Under the pieces are notes generated by a model. The model ran no database searches and had not been told where the DNA came from. It saw only the letters and a list, made by a program, of their open reading frames with translations. Shown here one piece after another: positions 6,098-13,472 of a stretch of DNA of 64,000 nt; the stretch's first letter is position 1, and the number at the start of each line of letters is the position of its first letter. The position numbers and the translations under genes are program-made. This DNA is from Candidatus Eubacterium faecigallinarum (lineage in GTDB: Bacteria > Bacillota > Clostridia > Oscillospirales > Acutalibacteraceae). The stretch covers positions 124,001 through 188,000 of the forward strand of contig DXDN01000005.1 in NCBI GenBank assembly GCA_019115455.1. The letters are read 5' to 3'.

Positions 6098-7038
6098 ATG
6101 AACTTTCTCTCCTTATAGTCTGTTAAGAGTTTAATGTTTTTTGCCTGAAATTCTTTTTTGTCAAGATAGCTCAGATTATTTTCATCGCTGAAATCAAATA
6201 TAAGCTTATAGCTGTAAAGCGCCTGCCTGTACCGCCCTTTGTTCTCACCGTATTTTCCGTCGCCGAACAACGGGTGACCCACGTGGGCAAGGTGAGCTCT
6301 TATCTGGTGAGTCCTTCCGGTCAGAAGCTTTATCTCAAGCAAAGATGCGTCGGGGTAGTAATCAAGAACGCTGTATCTTGTGATTATCTTTTTTGAGCCA
6401 GGTTGTTCCTGCTCGCTTACGCTTACTTTGTTTTTCCTTTCGTCCTTGGTGAGATAAGCAGTCAGGGTCTCGCCGGGCTGGGGCATCTTTCCGTGCACTA
6501 CGGCAAGATAGTATTTATCTATTTCACGGCTTTTCAGTTTGGTGTTTAGTGTTTTGAGTGATGCTGAATTTTTCGCCGCTATAACGATGCCGCCCGTGTT
6601 GCGGTCAAGCCTGTTTGCCAGGGACGGAGTAAAGGAGGATGAATCGGGCGACCACTCGCCTTTTTCATACAAATACCGCTTGAGCCTTGCCACCAGGTTG
6701 TCTGTGTAATCTCTGCCGTCGGGATGGCACAGAACACCTATCTCTTTATTTATAAGTACAATGTTTTCGTCTTCATAAATTATGTCAAGCTTGGTACCGG
6801 CTTTTAAAAAATCATAGTATTTAGTCTTTTCGTGCAGTACGTCATCCTTTAGATATAGCTCCAGCACATCGCCCTGATTCAGTATCTGCTCAGGGGCGCA
6901 GCGTTTTTTGTTGACCTTTATGTTCTTTTTTCTGATTTCTTTGAACATCAGGGATTTGGGCATTTTGTCAAAAGTTTTGAGTATGTACCTGTCAACTCTC
7001 TGACCTGCGTCGCCTGCCGTTATTGTAATGCTTTTCAT
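6094..7038 (-). CDS. RluA/RluD-family 23S rRNA pseudouridine synthase
   Basis: A 314-residue enzyme converting uridine to pseudouridine, probably in 23S rRNA. An N-terminal S4 RNA-binding domain (about 10-75, VDRYILKTFDKMPKSLMFKEIRKKNIKVN) precedes the catalytic domain with the family signature ANRLDRNTGGIVIAAK; the Asp of RLD is the catalytic nucleophile. LLTGRTHQIRAHLAHVGHPLFGD is the second RluA signature. Length is normal. It is in an operon with the 7042 gene upstream (3-base gap) and the membrane protein downstream (4-base overlap). The exact target uridines cannot be told from sequence. Confidence 0.93.
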   Translation of the reverse strand: MKSITITAGDAGQRVDRYILKTFDKMPKSLMFKEIRKKNIKVNKKRCAPEQILNQGDVLELYLKDDVLHEKTKYYDFLKAGTKLDIIYEDENIVLINKEIGVLCHPDGRDYTDNLVARLKRYLYEKGEWSPDSSSFTPSLANRLDRNTGGIVIAAKNSASLKTLNTKLKSREIDKYYLAVVHGKMPQPGETLTAYLTKDERKNKVSVSEQEQPGSKKIITRYSVLDYYPDASLLEIKLLTGRTHQIRAHLAHVGHPLFGDGKYGENKGRYRQALYSYKLIFDFSDENNLSYLDKKEFQAKNIKLLTDYKERKFI

Positions 7039-7041
7039 AAG

Positions 7042-7554
7042 TCAGTTTTCCGTGGCGTTTTTGTTTTTCTTTTCTTCCTCAAGTTCCTGCATTTCTTTAT
7101 AGAAAATGTTTGCCCTTACATACACCTGGATAAAATCCTTTATAATTTCCGCAAGCTCACCCTTTTTATAGGGATTTGCAAGGATTCTTTCGTCATCGTC
7201 GATGGCAAGAGGACCCTTTTCAAAATCGTTAAAGGTGGGCATAAGCGAATAATTCAATGCTGTTTTTACTATGGACAGCAGAGTAAGGTCCTTTGTTGCG
7301 TTTACAAAGCCCTTTTTCTTAGTGTATTTTTCTATTGTGGAGTAGGGAGAAGAGTCATTGTGCTTTTTTGTATAGCAGTATGAGATTACCTCTTCGATAA
7401 AATTTTCTATCTGAGTATCGGAATACGGTGCTTTTAGCAGAACTACCTTGTCGATATCGGCAATTCCGTACTGGTCGCTTTCTCCGCAGGGGATACCGAT
7501 AAGATTTTCGTCATTGTCAACATAAACGGAAATAGTATAAAATTCTTTTTCCAT
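7042..7554 (-). CDS. Conserved hypothetical protein
   Basis: A 170-residue soluble protein that I do not recognise. It starts with GGAGG 7 bases before the ATG and shows no signal peptide, membrane helix or nucleotide-binding motif. It is acidic, with a possible helical C-terminus (about 130-165, MQELEEEKKNKN). It is the first gene of a three-gene minus operon with an rRNA pseudouridine synthase, so a link with translation or ribosome maturation is possible but is only inference. Confidence 0.7.
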   Translation of the reverse strand: MEKEFYTISVYVDNDENLIGIPCGESDQYGIADIDKVVLLKAPYSDTQIENFIEEVISYCYTKKHNDSSPYSTIEKYTKKKGFVNATKDLTLLSIVKTALNYSLMPTFNDFEKGPLAIDDDERILANPYKKGELAEIIKDFIQVYVRANIFYKEMQELEEEKKNKNATEN

Positions 7555-7588
7555 TTGAAAACCTCCGTTAATCTGTTGGATAAAAACA

Positions 7589-7633
7589 ATTATAACCCAT
7601 ATAATTGAAAATTACAACCTTGTATGCTACAAT
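7589..7633. promoter_or_regulatory. Overlapping divergent promoters
   Basis: Plus strand: TTGAAA (7605-7610), 17 bases, TACAAT (7628-7633) with extended TGC, leading to the SDR gene. Minus strand: TTGTAA (7617-7612), 17 bases, TATAAT (7594-7589), leading to the 7554 gene. The two -35 elements interleave, so RNA polymerase binding on one side should hinder the other. Confidence 0.7.
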
Positions 7634-7649
7634 AATGTACGGTGATTTT

Positions 7650-8318
7650 ATGAAAAAAGTGTTAATAACAGGCGGCGCAACCGGCATAGGTAAGGCTACG
7701 GCGCTGTTGTTTTTAAAAAACGGATACGATGTTTTTATTACGTATAACAGCACGCTCCCTGATTACGACGGCGTTGCTGCCGTTAAGTGCGACCTGTCGT
7801 CCCACGGCGATATAGAAAAGCTTTTTAAAACCGTGGGGGATATCGACGTGCTGGTGAACAATGCCGGCATAAGCCTTGTTAAAATGATAAATGATACTGA
7901 CGAAGATGATTATGACAAATTAAGCGATATTAACGCCAAGGCGTGCTTTTTTACCTCAAAGTACGCTGCGCTTTCGATGATTAAGAACCATACAGGCGCT
8001 ATAATTAACATATCGTCAATGTGGGGGCAGTGCGGGGCTTCGTGCGAGGTGGCGTATTCCATGAGCAAGGCGGCGGTAATAGGGCTTACAAAAGCGCTGG
8101 CTCAGGAACTTGCTCCGTCGGGCATTACTGTAAACTGCGTTTCGCCAGGAATAATAGACACACGCATGAACGCACAGTTTGATAAGCAGGAGCTTGAATC
8201 AGAGGTTCCCATGGGAAGACTCGGAACGCCTGAGGAGGTTGCCCGGGCGGTACTGTTTCTTGCCGAAAGTACATATATCACAGGGCAGGTAATCGGAGTC
8301 AACGGAGGCATTGTATAA
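7650..8318 (+). CDS. SDR-family NAD(P)-dependent oxidoreductase (FabG/YmfI-like)
   Basis: A 222-residue short-chain dehydrogenase/reductase. The Rossmann motif is TGGATGIG near the N-terminus, then NNAG (about residue 70), catalytic Ser in INISSMWG, and YxxxK as YSMSK with the SPG segment after it. The length is slightly below the usual 240-250. Candidates are beta-ketoacyl-ACP reductase or the EF-P 5-aminopentanone reductase YmfI; no fatty-acid genes lie nearby, so YmfI-like is a fair guess only. ATG 7650 is preferred to the ORF start at 7605 because GGTGA lies just upstream, it follows the promoter at 7605-7633, and the Rossmann strand begins right after it. Confidence 0.88.
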   Translation: MKKVLITGGATGIGKATALLFLKNGYDVFITYNSTLPDYDGVAAVKCDLSSHGDIEKLFKTVGDIDVLVNNAGISLVKMINDTDEDDYDKLSDINAKACFFTSKYAALSMIKNHTGAIINISSMWGQCGASCEVAYSMSKAAVIGLTKALAQELAPSGITVNCVSPGIIDTRMNAQFDKQELESEVPMGRLGTPEEVARAVLFLAESTYITGQVIGVNGGIV

Positions 8319-8360
8319 TTCATAGAAAAAAGTTGCAAAATAAAATTCTGATTCTTTGTA

Positions 8361-8389
8361 ACACTTTCTTTTCCGCTTCATAGGATGGT
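8361..8389 (+). promoter_or_regulatory. Possible sporulation (sigma-K/E-like) promoter
   Basis: AC, 16 bases, then CATAGGATG (8379-8387), close to the known sigma-K pattern AC-N16-CATANNNTA. It sits 12 bases before the AAAGGAGG of the Gly/Cys-rich peptide gene. Mother-cell expression would suit a spore-surface peptide. The match is short and could be chance. Confidence 0.35.
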
Positions 8390-8416
8390 TTAGAAACGGG
8401 AAAGGAGGTTGCGATT

Positions 8417-8545
8417 ATGGGTTGCGGATGCAATAACTTCGGTTGCGGCGGTTCTTCTTGGATCATTATCCTTATCATCATCCTTTTACTCTGCGGCGGT
8501 TGCGGTAACAATTGCGGCAATAACGATTGCGGCTGCGGTTGCTAA
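8417..8545 (+). CDS. 42-residue Gly/Cys-rich membrane peptide (not in ORF track)
   Basis: Starts at ATG 8417 with AAAGGAGG 8 bases upstream and ends at TAA 8543-8545. The product has an N-terminal Cys/Gly cluster (MGCGCNNFGCGG), a very hydrophobic core (WIIILIIILLL, about residues 15-25) and a C-terminal cluster (CGGCGNNCGNNDCGCGC), with ten cysteines in 42 residues. Small proteins of this kind in Clostridia are often labelled chorion-class high-cysteine proteins and occur near spore genes; CotJA/CotJB are just downstream on the other strand. It may be a spore-coat or membrane peptide or a metal binder. A perfect terminator follows. Confidence 0.85.
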   Translation: MGCGCNNFGCGGSSWIIILIIILLLCGGCGNNCGNNDCGCGC

Positions 8546-8566
8546 TTGGATAGCATGAAACCAGGG

Positions 8567-8596
8567 GCGCTCGGTTTATACCGAGCGCTTTTCTTA
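8567..8596 (+). terminator. Intrinsic terminator after the Cys-rich peptide
   Basis: GCGCTCGGT (8567-8575) pairs with ACCGAGCGC (8580-8588), loop TTAT, followed by TTTTCTTAT. Confidence 0.9.
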
Positions 8597-8607
8597 TATA
8601 TAATTTT

Positions 8608-8645
8608 ATATACTTTAATAATAGAAAAGATATACTTTAATAATA
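8608..8645. repeat. 16-bp direct repeat, 22-bp period
   Basis: ATATACTTTAATAATA occurs at 8608-8623 and exactly again at 8630-8645, separated by GAAAAG. It lies between two terminators. The meaning is unknown; it may be replication slippage. Confidence 0.6.
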
Positions 8646-8674
8646 AAAAAGGATGACTTGCGTCATCCTTTTTT
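8645..8674. terminator. Bidirectional terminator (cotJ side)
   Basis: AAAAAAGGATGAC pairs perfectly with GTCATCCTTTTTT around TTGC. It is 2 bases from the end of cotJB and would stop minus-strand cotJ transcription. Confidence 0.85.
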
Positions 8675-8676
8675 CA

Positions 8677-8919
8677 TTAATTATCGGCATTGTCCCAGGG
8701 CCACGGGTCTTTCAGCCATTCGTCAGAATTATAGCCGTTAAGCGTAAGCGGTCCGAACTGCTTTTCGTATTCTTCCTTTGCGGCTTCATATTTCTTTTTG
8801 CAGGTGTTAAAGAGCTCCGTTGCCTGAGGATCGCCCGGATGTGTGTCAAGAAACAGTCTGTACTCGTGCATGGAAAAGCCGAGAGAGCTTATTCTTCTGA
8901 GCAATTTGCTTTTGTTCAT
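8677..8919 (-). CDS. cotJB: Spore coat protein CotJB
   Basis: An 80-residue protein. It matches the CotJB pattern: a helix LGFSMHEYRLFLDTHPGDPQATELFN, then YEAAKEEYEKQFGPLT and a Trp/Pro-rich tail WLKDPWPWDN. Its ATG shares one base with the cotJA stop (TAATG). CotJ proteins are made in the mother cell and help assemble the spore coat. The usual third gene, cotJC (a manganese-catalase-like protein), is not downstream; the operon ends in a terminator 2 bases after the stop. Confidence 0.93.
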   Translation of the reverse strand: MNKSKLLRRISSLGFSMHEYRLFLDTHPGDPQATELFNTCKKKYEAAKEEYEKQFGPLTLNGYNSDEWLKDPWPWDNADN

Positions 8920-9122
8920 TATTTGCCGACCATCCTTCCCATAAAAGGTTTGTTAAGCGCCGGGAATATTGTGCCGTTGTCAAGCCCTTCGTCGTTATCA
9001 TATGTGATTATCTCAAGCTGCAATGGAACATACGCCATTGTAACTGTGGCATCCTCGGGAATAGCAGTGCGTTTATCCTTTTTCAAAAAGCTGGGCTGAA
9101 AAAGGTCAACATAATTTTCCAT
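8919..9122 (-). CDS. cotJA: Spore coat associated protein CotJA
   Basis: A 67-residue protein matching CotJA: VTMAYVPLQ, then GLDNGTIFPALNKPFMG, the conserved core of the family. It has AAAGGAGAT before the ATG. It forms a two-gene operon with cotJB, coupled through TAATG. It acts at the forespore surface/coat in the mother cell. Confidence 0.92.
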   Translation of the reverse strand: MENYVDLFQPSFLKKDKRTAIPEDATVTMAYVPLQLEIITYDNDEGLDNGTIFPALNKPFMGRMVGK

Positions 9123-9158
9123 AGTGATCTCCTTTCGTTTTACATAGCCATAAATTAG

Positions 9159-9187
9159 GTTCTATGCTATTTCATAATATGAAATAT
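9159..9187 (-). promoter_or_regulatory. Candidate sigma-E promoter of cotJAB
   Basis: On the minus strand ATATTT (9187-9182), 15 bases, CATAGAAC (9166-9159), near the sigma-E pattern (ATATTT, N14-15, CATACAAT). It is 36 bases before the cotJA start. CotJ operons are sigma-E dependent in Bacillus, which fits. An odd palindrome ATTTCATA-A-TATGAAAT lies in the spacer. Confidence 0.4.
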
Positions 9188-9343
9188 TTTGTTATTTGAC
9201 AAAATGCCAATAAAAATAATTAACATATAATGGTATAGGACCCGTAAAATTTGGCAATGATATTTTTGAAGATACAGTGCCGTTGACGTCAGCTCAAAGA
9301 CGGCGCTCAAAGATACAAGAATTTTATGAAGGTGATTTAATTG

Positions 9344-9682
9344 ATGATTAAACGAGGCGAAATTTATTATGCCGACCTTAGCCCGGTAGTAGGCTCTGAA
9401 CAGGGAGGGGTAAGACCCGTGCTCATAGTTCAAAACGATGTCGGCAATAAATTTTCTCCCACAGTGATTGCCGCCGCCATAACCTCTCAGAAAGATAAAA
9501 ACAATCTGCCCACCCACATTGAGGTGGACGCCAGACACTGCGGACTGGCAAAGGACAGCATAGTCCTGCTGGAGCAGGTCAGAACCATTGACAAACGCAG
9601 ACTGAAAGAAAAGATGGGCAGCCTTGACAACGGCGACATGGGAAAAGTGAATCAGGCGCTCAGCGTAAGCTTCGGTCTTTGA
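9344..9682 (+). CDS. MazF/PemK-family endoribonuclease toxin (NdoA-like), antitoxin not adjacent
   Basis: A 112-residue type II toxin-family mRNA interferase. It has the family start IKRGEIYYADLSPVVGSEQGGVRPVLIVQND, the conserved Arg in GGVRP, VIAAAITS, the KDSIVLLEQVRTIDKRRL segment and a typical length. It should cleave RNA at short sites in the cytoplasm. Normally a small ribbon-helix-helix antitoxin gene lies directly upstream. I checked 9123-9343 and the ATG frames close after 7-10 codons, so no antitoxin is encoded there. TTG 9341 is an alternative start; GAAGGTG lies 6-9 bases before either. Confidence 0.9.
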   Translation: MIKRGEIYYADLSPVVGSEQGGVRPVLIVQNDVGNKFSPTVIAAAITSQKDKNNLPTHIEVDARHCGLAKDSIVLLEQVRTIDKRRLKEKMGSLDNGDMGKVNQALSVSFGL

Positions 9683-9685
9683 CCT

Positions 9686-9738
9686 ATAAGCAGGCGGGAA
9701 TATTTTTTCAGATATTCTTGTTTGCTTATTTTTTATAT
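9686..9738 (+). terminator. Terminator after mazF
   Basis: ATAAGCAGGCGGGAATAT pairs imperfectly with ATATTCTTGTTTGCTTAT, followed by TTTTTT. A long, mostly A-T stem with a T-tract. Confidence 0.7.
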
Positions 9739-9812
9739 ATTTTTAATTTATATTGTTTTCTTTTTTTTAGTATGATAATATAAACTCATAAATAATATTA
9801 CAGGAGAAAGCA

Positions 9813-10322
9813 ATGAATAAAATAGCAAAATTTGAAAAAGTATCCTTTGAACAGTTTGAAAAGGACTGGATGAAAAATTTTCCCGAAACTGCCGATGTTA
9901 GAGCAGTTTATGACGGAATAAAGCTCCCGAAAAGAGCGACTGTCGGCTCTGCCGGATATGATTTTTACGCACCGGCAGACATATGCTTTAAAAAGGGCGA
10001 ATCCACACTCGTTCCCACAGGAATCAGGTGTAAAATTGATGAGGGCTGGGTGCTGTCAATCTATCCCCGTTCAGGACTCGGATTTAAACACAGATGCCAG
10101 CTTGACAATACAGTCGGCATCATTGACTCGGATTATTATAATTCCTCAAATGAAGGACACATTATGATAAAAATCAGCTGTGACGCTCACGACGAGGGGC
10201 ACAAGGCGGAAGTTGCCTGCGGCGACGGTTTTTCTCAGGGCATATTCACCCAGTTCGGAATTACAGTTGACGATGAGACCGACGGTATAAGAAACGGCGG
10301 CTTCGGTTCCACCACAAAATAA
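9813..10322 (+). CDS. dut: dUTP diphosphatase (dUTPase)
   Basis: A 169-residue trimeric dUTPase, hydrolysing dUTP to dUMP and pyrophosphate to keep uracil out of DNA. Motifs: AGYDFYAP (motif 1), YPRSGLGFKH (motif 2), DNTVGIIDSDYYN (motif 3, with the catalytic Asp region) and GGFGSTTK at the very C-terminus (motif 5, usually GFGSTG). An N-terminal extension of about 40 residues before motif 1 is longer than in minimal dUTPases. AGGAGA is before the ATG. The DMT gene starts one base after its stop. Confidence 0.9.
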   Translation: MNKIAKFEKVSFEQFEKDWMKNFPETADVRAVYDGIKLPKRATVGSAGYDFYAPADICFKKGESTLVPTGIRCKIDEGWVLSIYPRSGLGFKHRCQLDNTVGIIDSDYYNSSNEGHIMIKISCDAHDEGHKAEVACGDGFSQGIFTQFGITVDDETDGIRNGGFGSTTK

Positions 10323-10323
10323 T

Positions 10324-11280
10324 ATGGGACACAGATTAAACCTCAGCAAGGCTTTGAGGAAACCGGTGGGTTTGTGTCTGGCGGCAATGCTCTGCTGTGC
10401 ATTGTGGGGCAGTGCGTTCCCGTTTATCAAGATAGGATATTCACTCTTTTCCATAAACTCGGCTGATACGGCGTCGCAGATACTGTTTGCAGGAATACGG
10501 TTTGCGGCAGCGGGCATAATGGTGATAATCTTCGGAAGCGTTTTGTCCTCAAAGCCTTTGGTGCCGAAGAAAGAAAATTTACCGAGAGTCGCAATTCTCT
10601 CGCTGTTTCAGACAATACTTCAGTATGTTTTCTTTTATATCGGACTTGCAAACACTACCGGCACAAAAAGCTCTGTTATAAATAGTACAAGCGTGTTTTT
10701 TGCCGTTATAATATCCTGCGTTTTGCTTAGGCAGGAACGCCTTACCGTTCAAAAAGCGGCAGGCTGTGTTATCGGCTTTGCCGGCACTGTTATAATCAAT
10801 GTGGCAGGAGCGTCTGTGGACGGCGGATTTTCACTGTTAGGAGAGGGATTTATTCTCTTTTCCTCCTTGTCCTATGCTGTGTCAACAGTGCTGATAAAGC
10901 GCTTTTCGCAGTATGAGAATACCGTTACTCTCAGCGGCTATCAGTTTGCCCTGGGCGGTGCTGTGATGATTTTGGCAGGTTTTATTTTCGGCGGAAGACT
11001 CAGTGCTGTCAGCTTAAAAGGTATTGCGCTTCTTGTGTATCTTGCGTTTCTGTCCGCCGCCGCATATACCTTATGGGGATTACTGCTAAGGTATAACGAC
11101 GTTTCAAGAGTGGCAGTTTTCGGATTTATGACGCCTGTGTTCGGCTGTGTTTTTTCAGCGCTGTTTCTTGGGGAAAGTCTGGCAGAAAACGGAATTAAAA
11201 CCGTTGCGGCACTTGTGCTGGTATGTATCGGTATCGTAATGGTTAATTATAAAAATAATAAAAGGAGGCAAACAATATGA
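10324..11280 (+). CDS. DMT-superfamily (EamA) transporter
   Basis: A 318-residue membrane protein with about ten helices and two EamA repeats (about 15-150, ending FAVIISCVLLRQERLT; about 165-305, ending GCVFSALFLGESLAENGI). The ALFLGE and LLRQE helix-loop motifs are characteristic. It starts directly after dut and overlaps the rubredoxin gene by 4 bases (ATGA). The substrate is unknown. It is not a close copy of the other DMT gene at 1136. Confidence 0.85.
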   Translation: MGHRLNLSKALRKPVGLCLAAMLCCALWGSAFPFIKIGYSLFSINSADTASQILFAGIRFAAAGIMVIIFGSVLSSKPLVPKKENLPRVAILSLFQTILQYVFFYIGLANTTGTKSSVINSTSVFFAVIISCVLLRQERLTVQKAAGCVIGFAGTVIINVAGASVDGGFSLLGEGFILFSSLSYAVSTVLIKRFSQYENTVTLSGYQFALGGAVMILAGFIFGGRLSAVSLKGIALLVYLAFLSAAAYTLWGLLLRYNDVSRVAVFGFMTPVFGCVFSALFLGESLAENGIKTVAALVLVCIGIVMVNYKNNKRRQTI

Positions 11281-11879
11281 TTGAAAAAACGGCTGCGTTT
11301 AAGCTTAGTTACGGTTTGTTTGTGCTGACAGCCAGGGACGGAGAAAAGGATAACGGATGTATTGTTAATACTGTTTTTCAGGTTACTGATAATCCGTTTA
11401 AAATTTCAGTAACGGTAAACAAAAATAATTACACCCACGATATGATTAAGAAAACAGGTGTGTTTAATATATCGGTGCTGACTGAAAGCGTGCCTTTTTC
11501 CGTCTTTCAGCATTACGGATTCAAAAGCGGAAGAGACACTGAAAAAATCAACTCCTCCACCATGCCCAGAAGCGAAAACGGCGTAGTTTATCTCAGCGCG
11601 TTTACAAACGCTTTTATGTCGGCAAAGGTTGTTGAGGAAACGGACTGCGGCACTCACACTATGTTTATTGCAGAGGTTACTGAGGCTCAGACTCTCAGCG
11701 ACGAAAGATCAGTAACATATCAGTACTATTTTGACAATATCAAGCCAAAGCCACAGCCTCAGAAGAAAAAAGGCTTTGTGTGCCAGATATGCGGCTATGT
11801 GTATGAGGGCGACGAATTGCCCGAAGATTTTGTTTGCCCGATTTGCAAACACTCAGCAGACGCATTTAAGCCTTTATAA
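11277..11879 (+). CDS. Flavin reductase-like protein fused to rubredoxin (high-molecular-weight rubredoxin)
   Basis: A 200-residue two-domain redox protein. Residues about 1-150 are an FMN-binding flavin-reductase domain (GLFVLTARDGEKDNGCIVNTVFQV, HYGFKSGRDTEK). Residues about 160-200 are a complete rubredoxin with both iron-binding pairs, CQICGY and CPICKH, in the FVCQICGYVYEGDE ... EDFVCPICK pattern. This is the layout of Hrb in Moorella and related anaerobes, which passes electrons from NAD(P)H oxidoreductases to flavodiiron proteins for O2 or NO removal. That partner is not in the window. It is coupled to the DMT gene by a 4-base overlap with a good AGGAGG. Confidence 0.9.
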   Translation: MIEKTAAFKLSYGLFVLTARDGEKDNGCIVNTVFQVTDNPFKISVTVNKNNYTHDMIKKTGVFNISVLTESVPFSVFQHYGFKSGRDTEKINSSTMPRSENGVVYLSAFTNAFMSAKVVEETDCGTHTMFIAEVTEAQTLSDERSVTYQYYFDNIKPKPQPQKKKGFVCQICGYVYEGDELPEDFVCPICKHSADAFKPL

Positions 11880-11889
11880 ATAATATTGA

Positions 11890-13401
<1,512 letters not shown>

Positions 13402-13427
13402 CGATCAAAAATATAACAATATAAAAA

Positions 13428-13457
13428 AATCCCCCGATGTTTGTTCATCGGGGGATT
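13428..13457. terminator. Bidirectional terminator
   Basis: AATCCCCCGATG pairs perfectly with CATCGGGGGATT around TTTGTT, between convergent genes (abfA and the glucosaminidase), with an A-run on the left side. Confidence 0.85.
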
Positions 13458-13472
13458 CTCTGTTTATACATA

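Noticed and set aside
9196-9231. TTGACA and TATAAT before mazF as a sigma-A promoter
   Set aside because: The spacer is 24 bases, too long for sigma-A, and no alternative -35 fits 17 bases before TATAAT.
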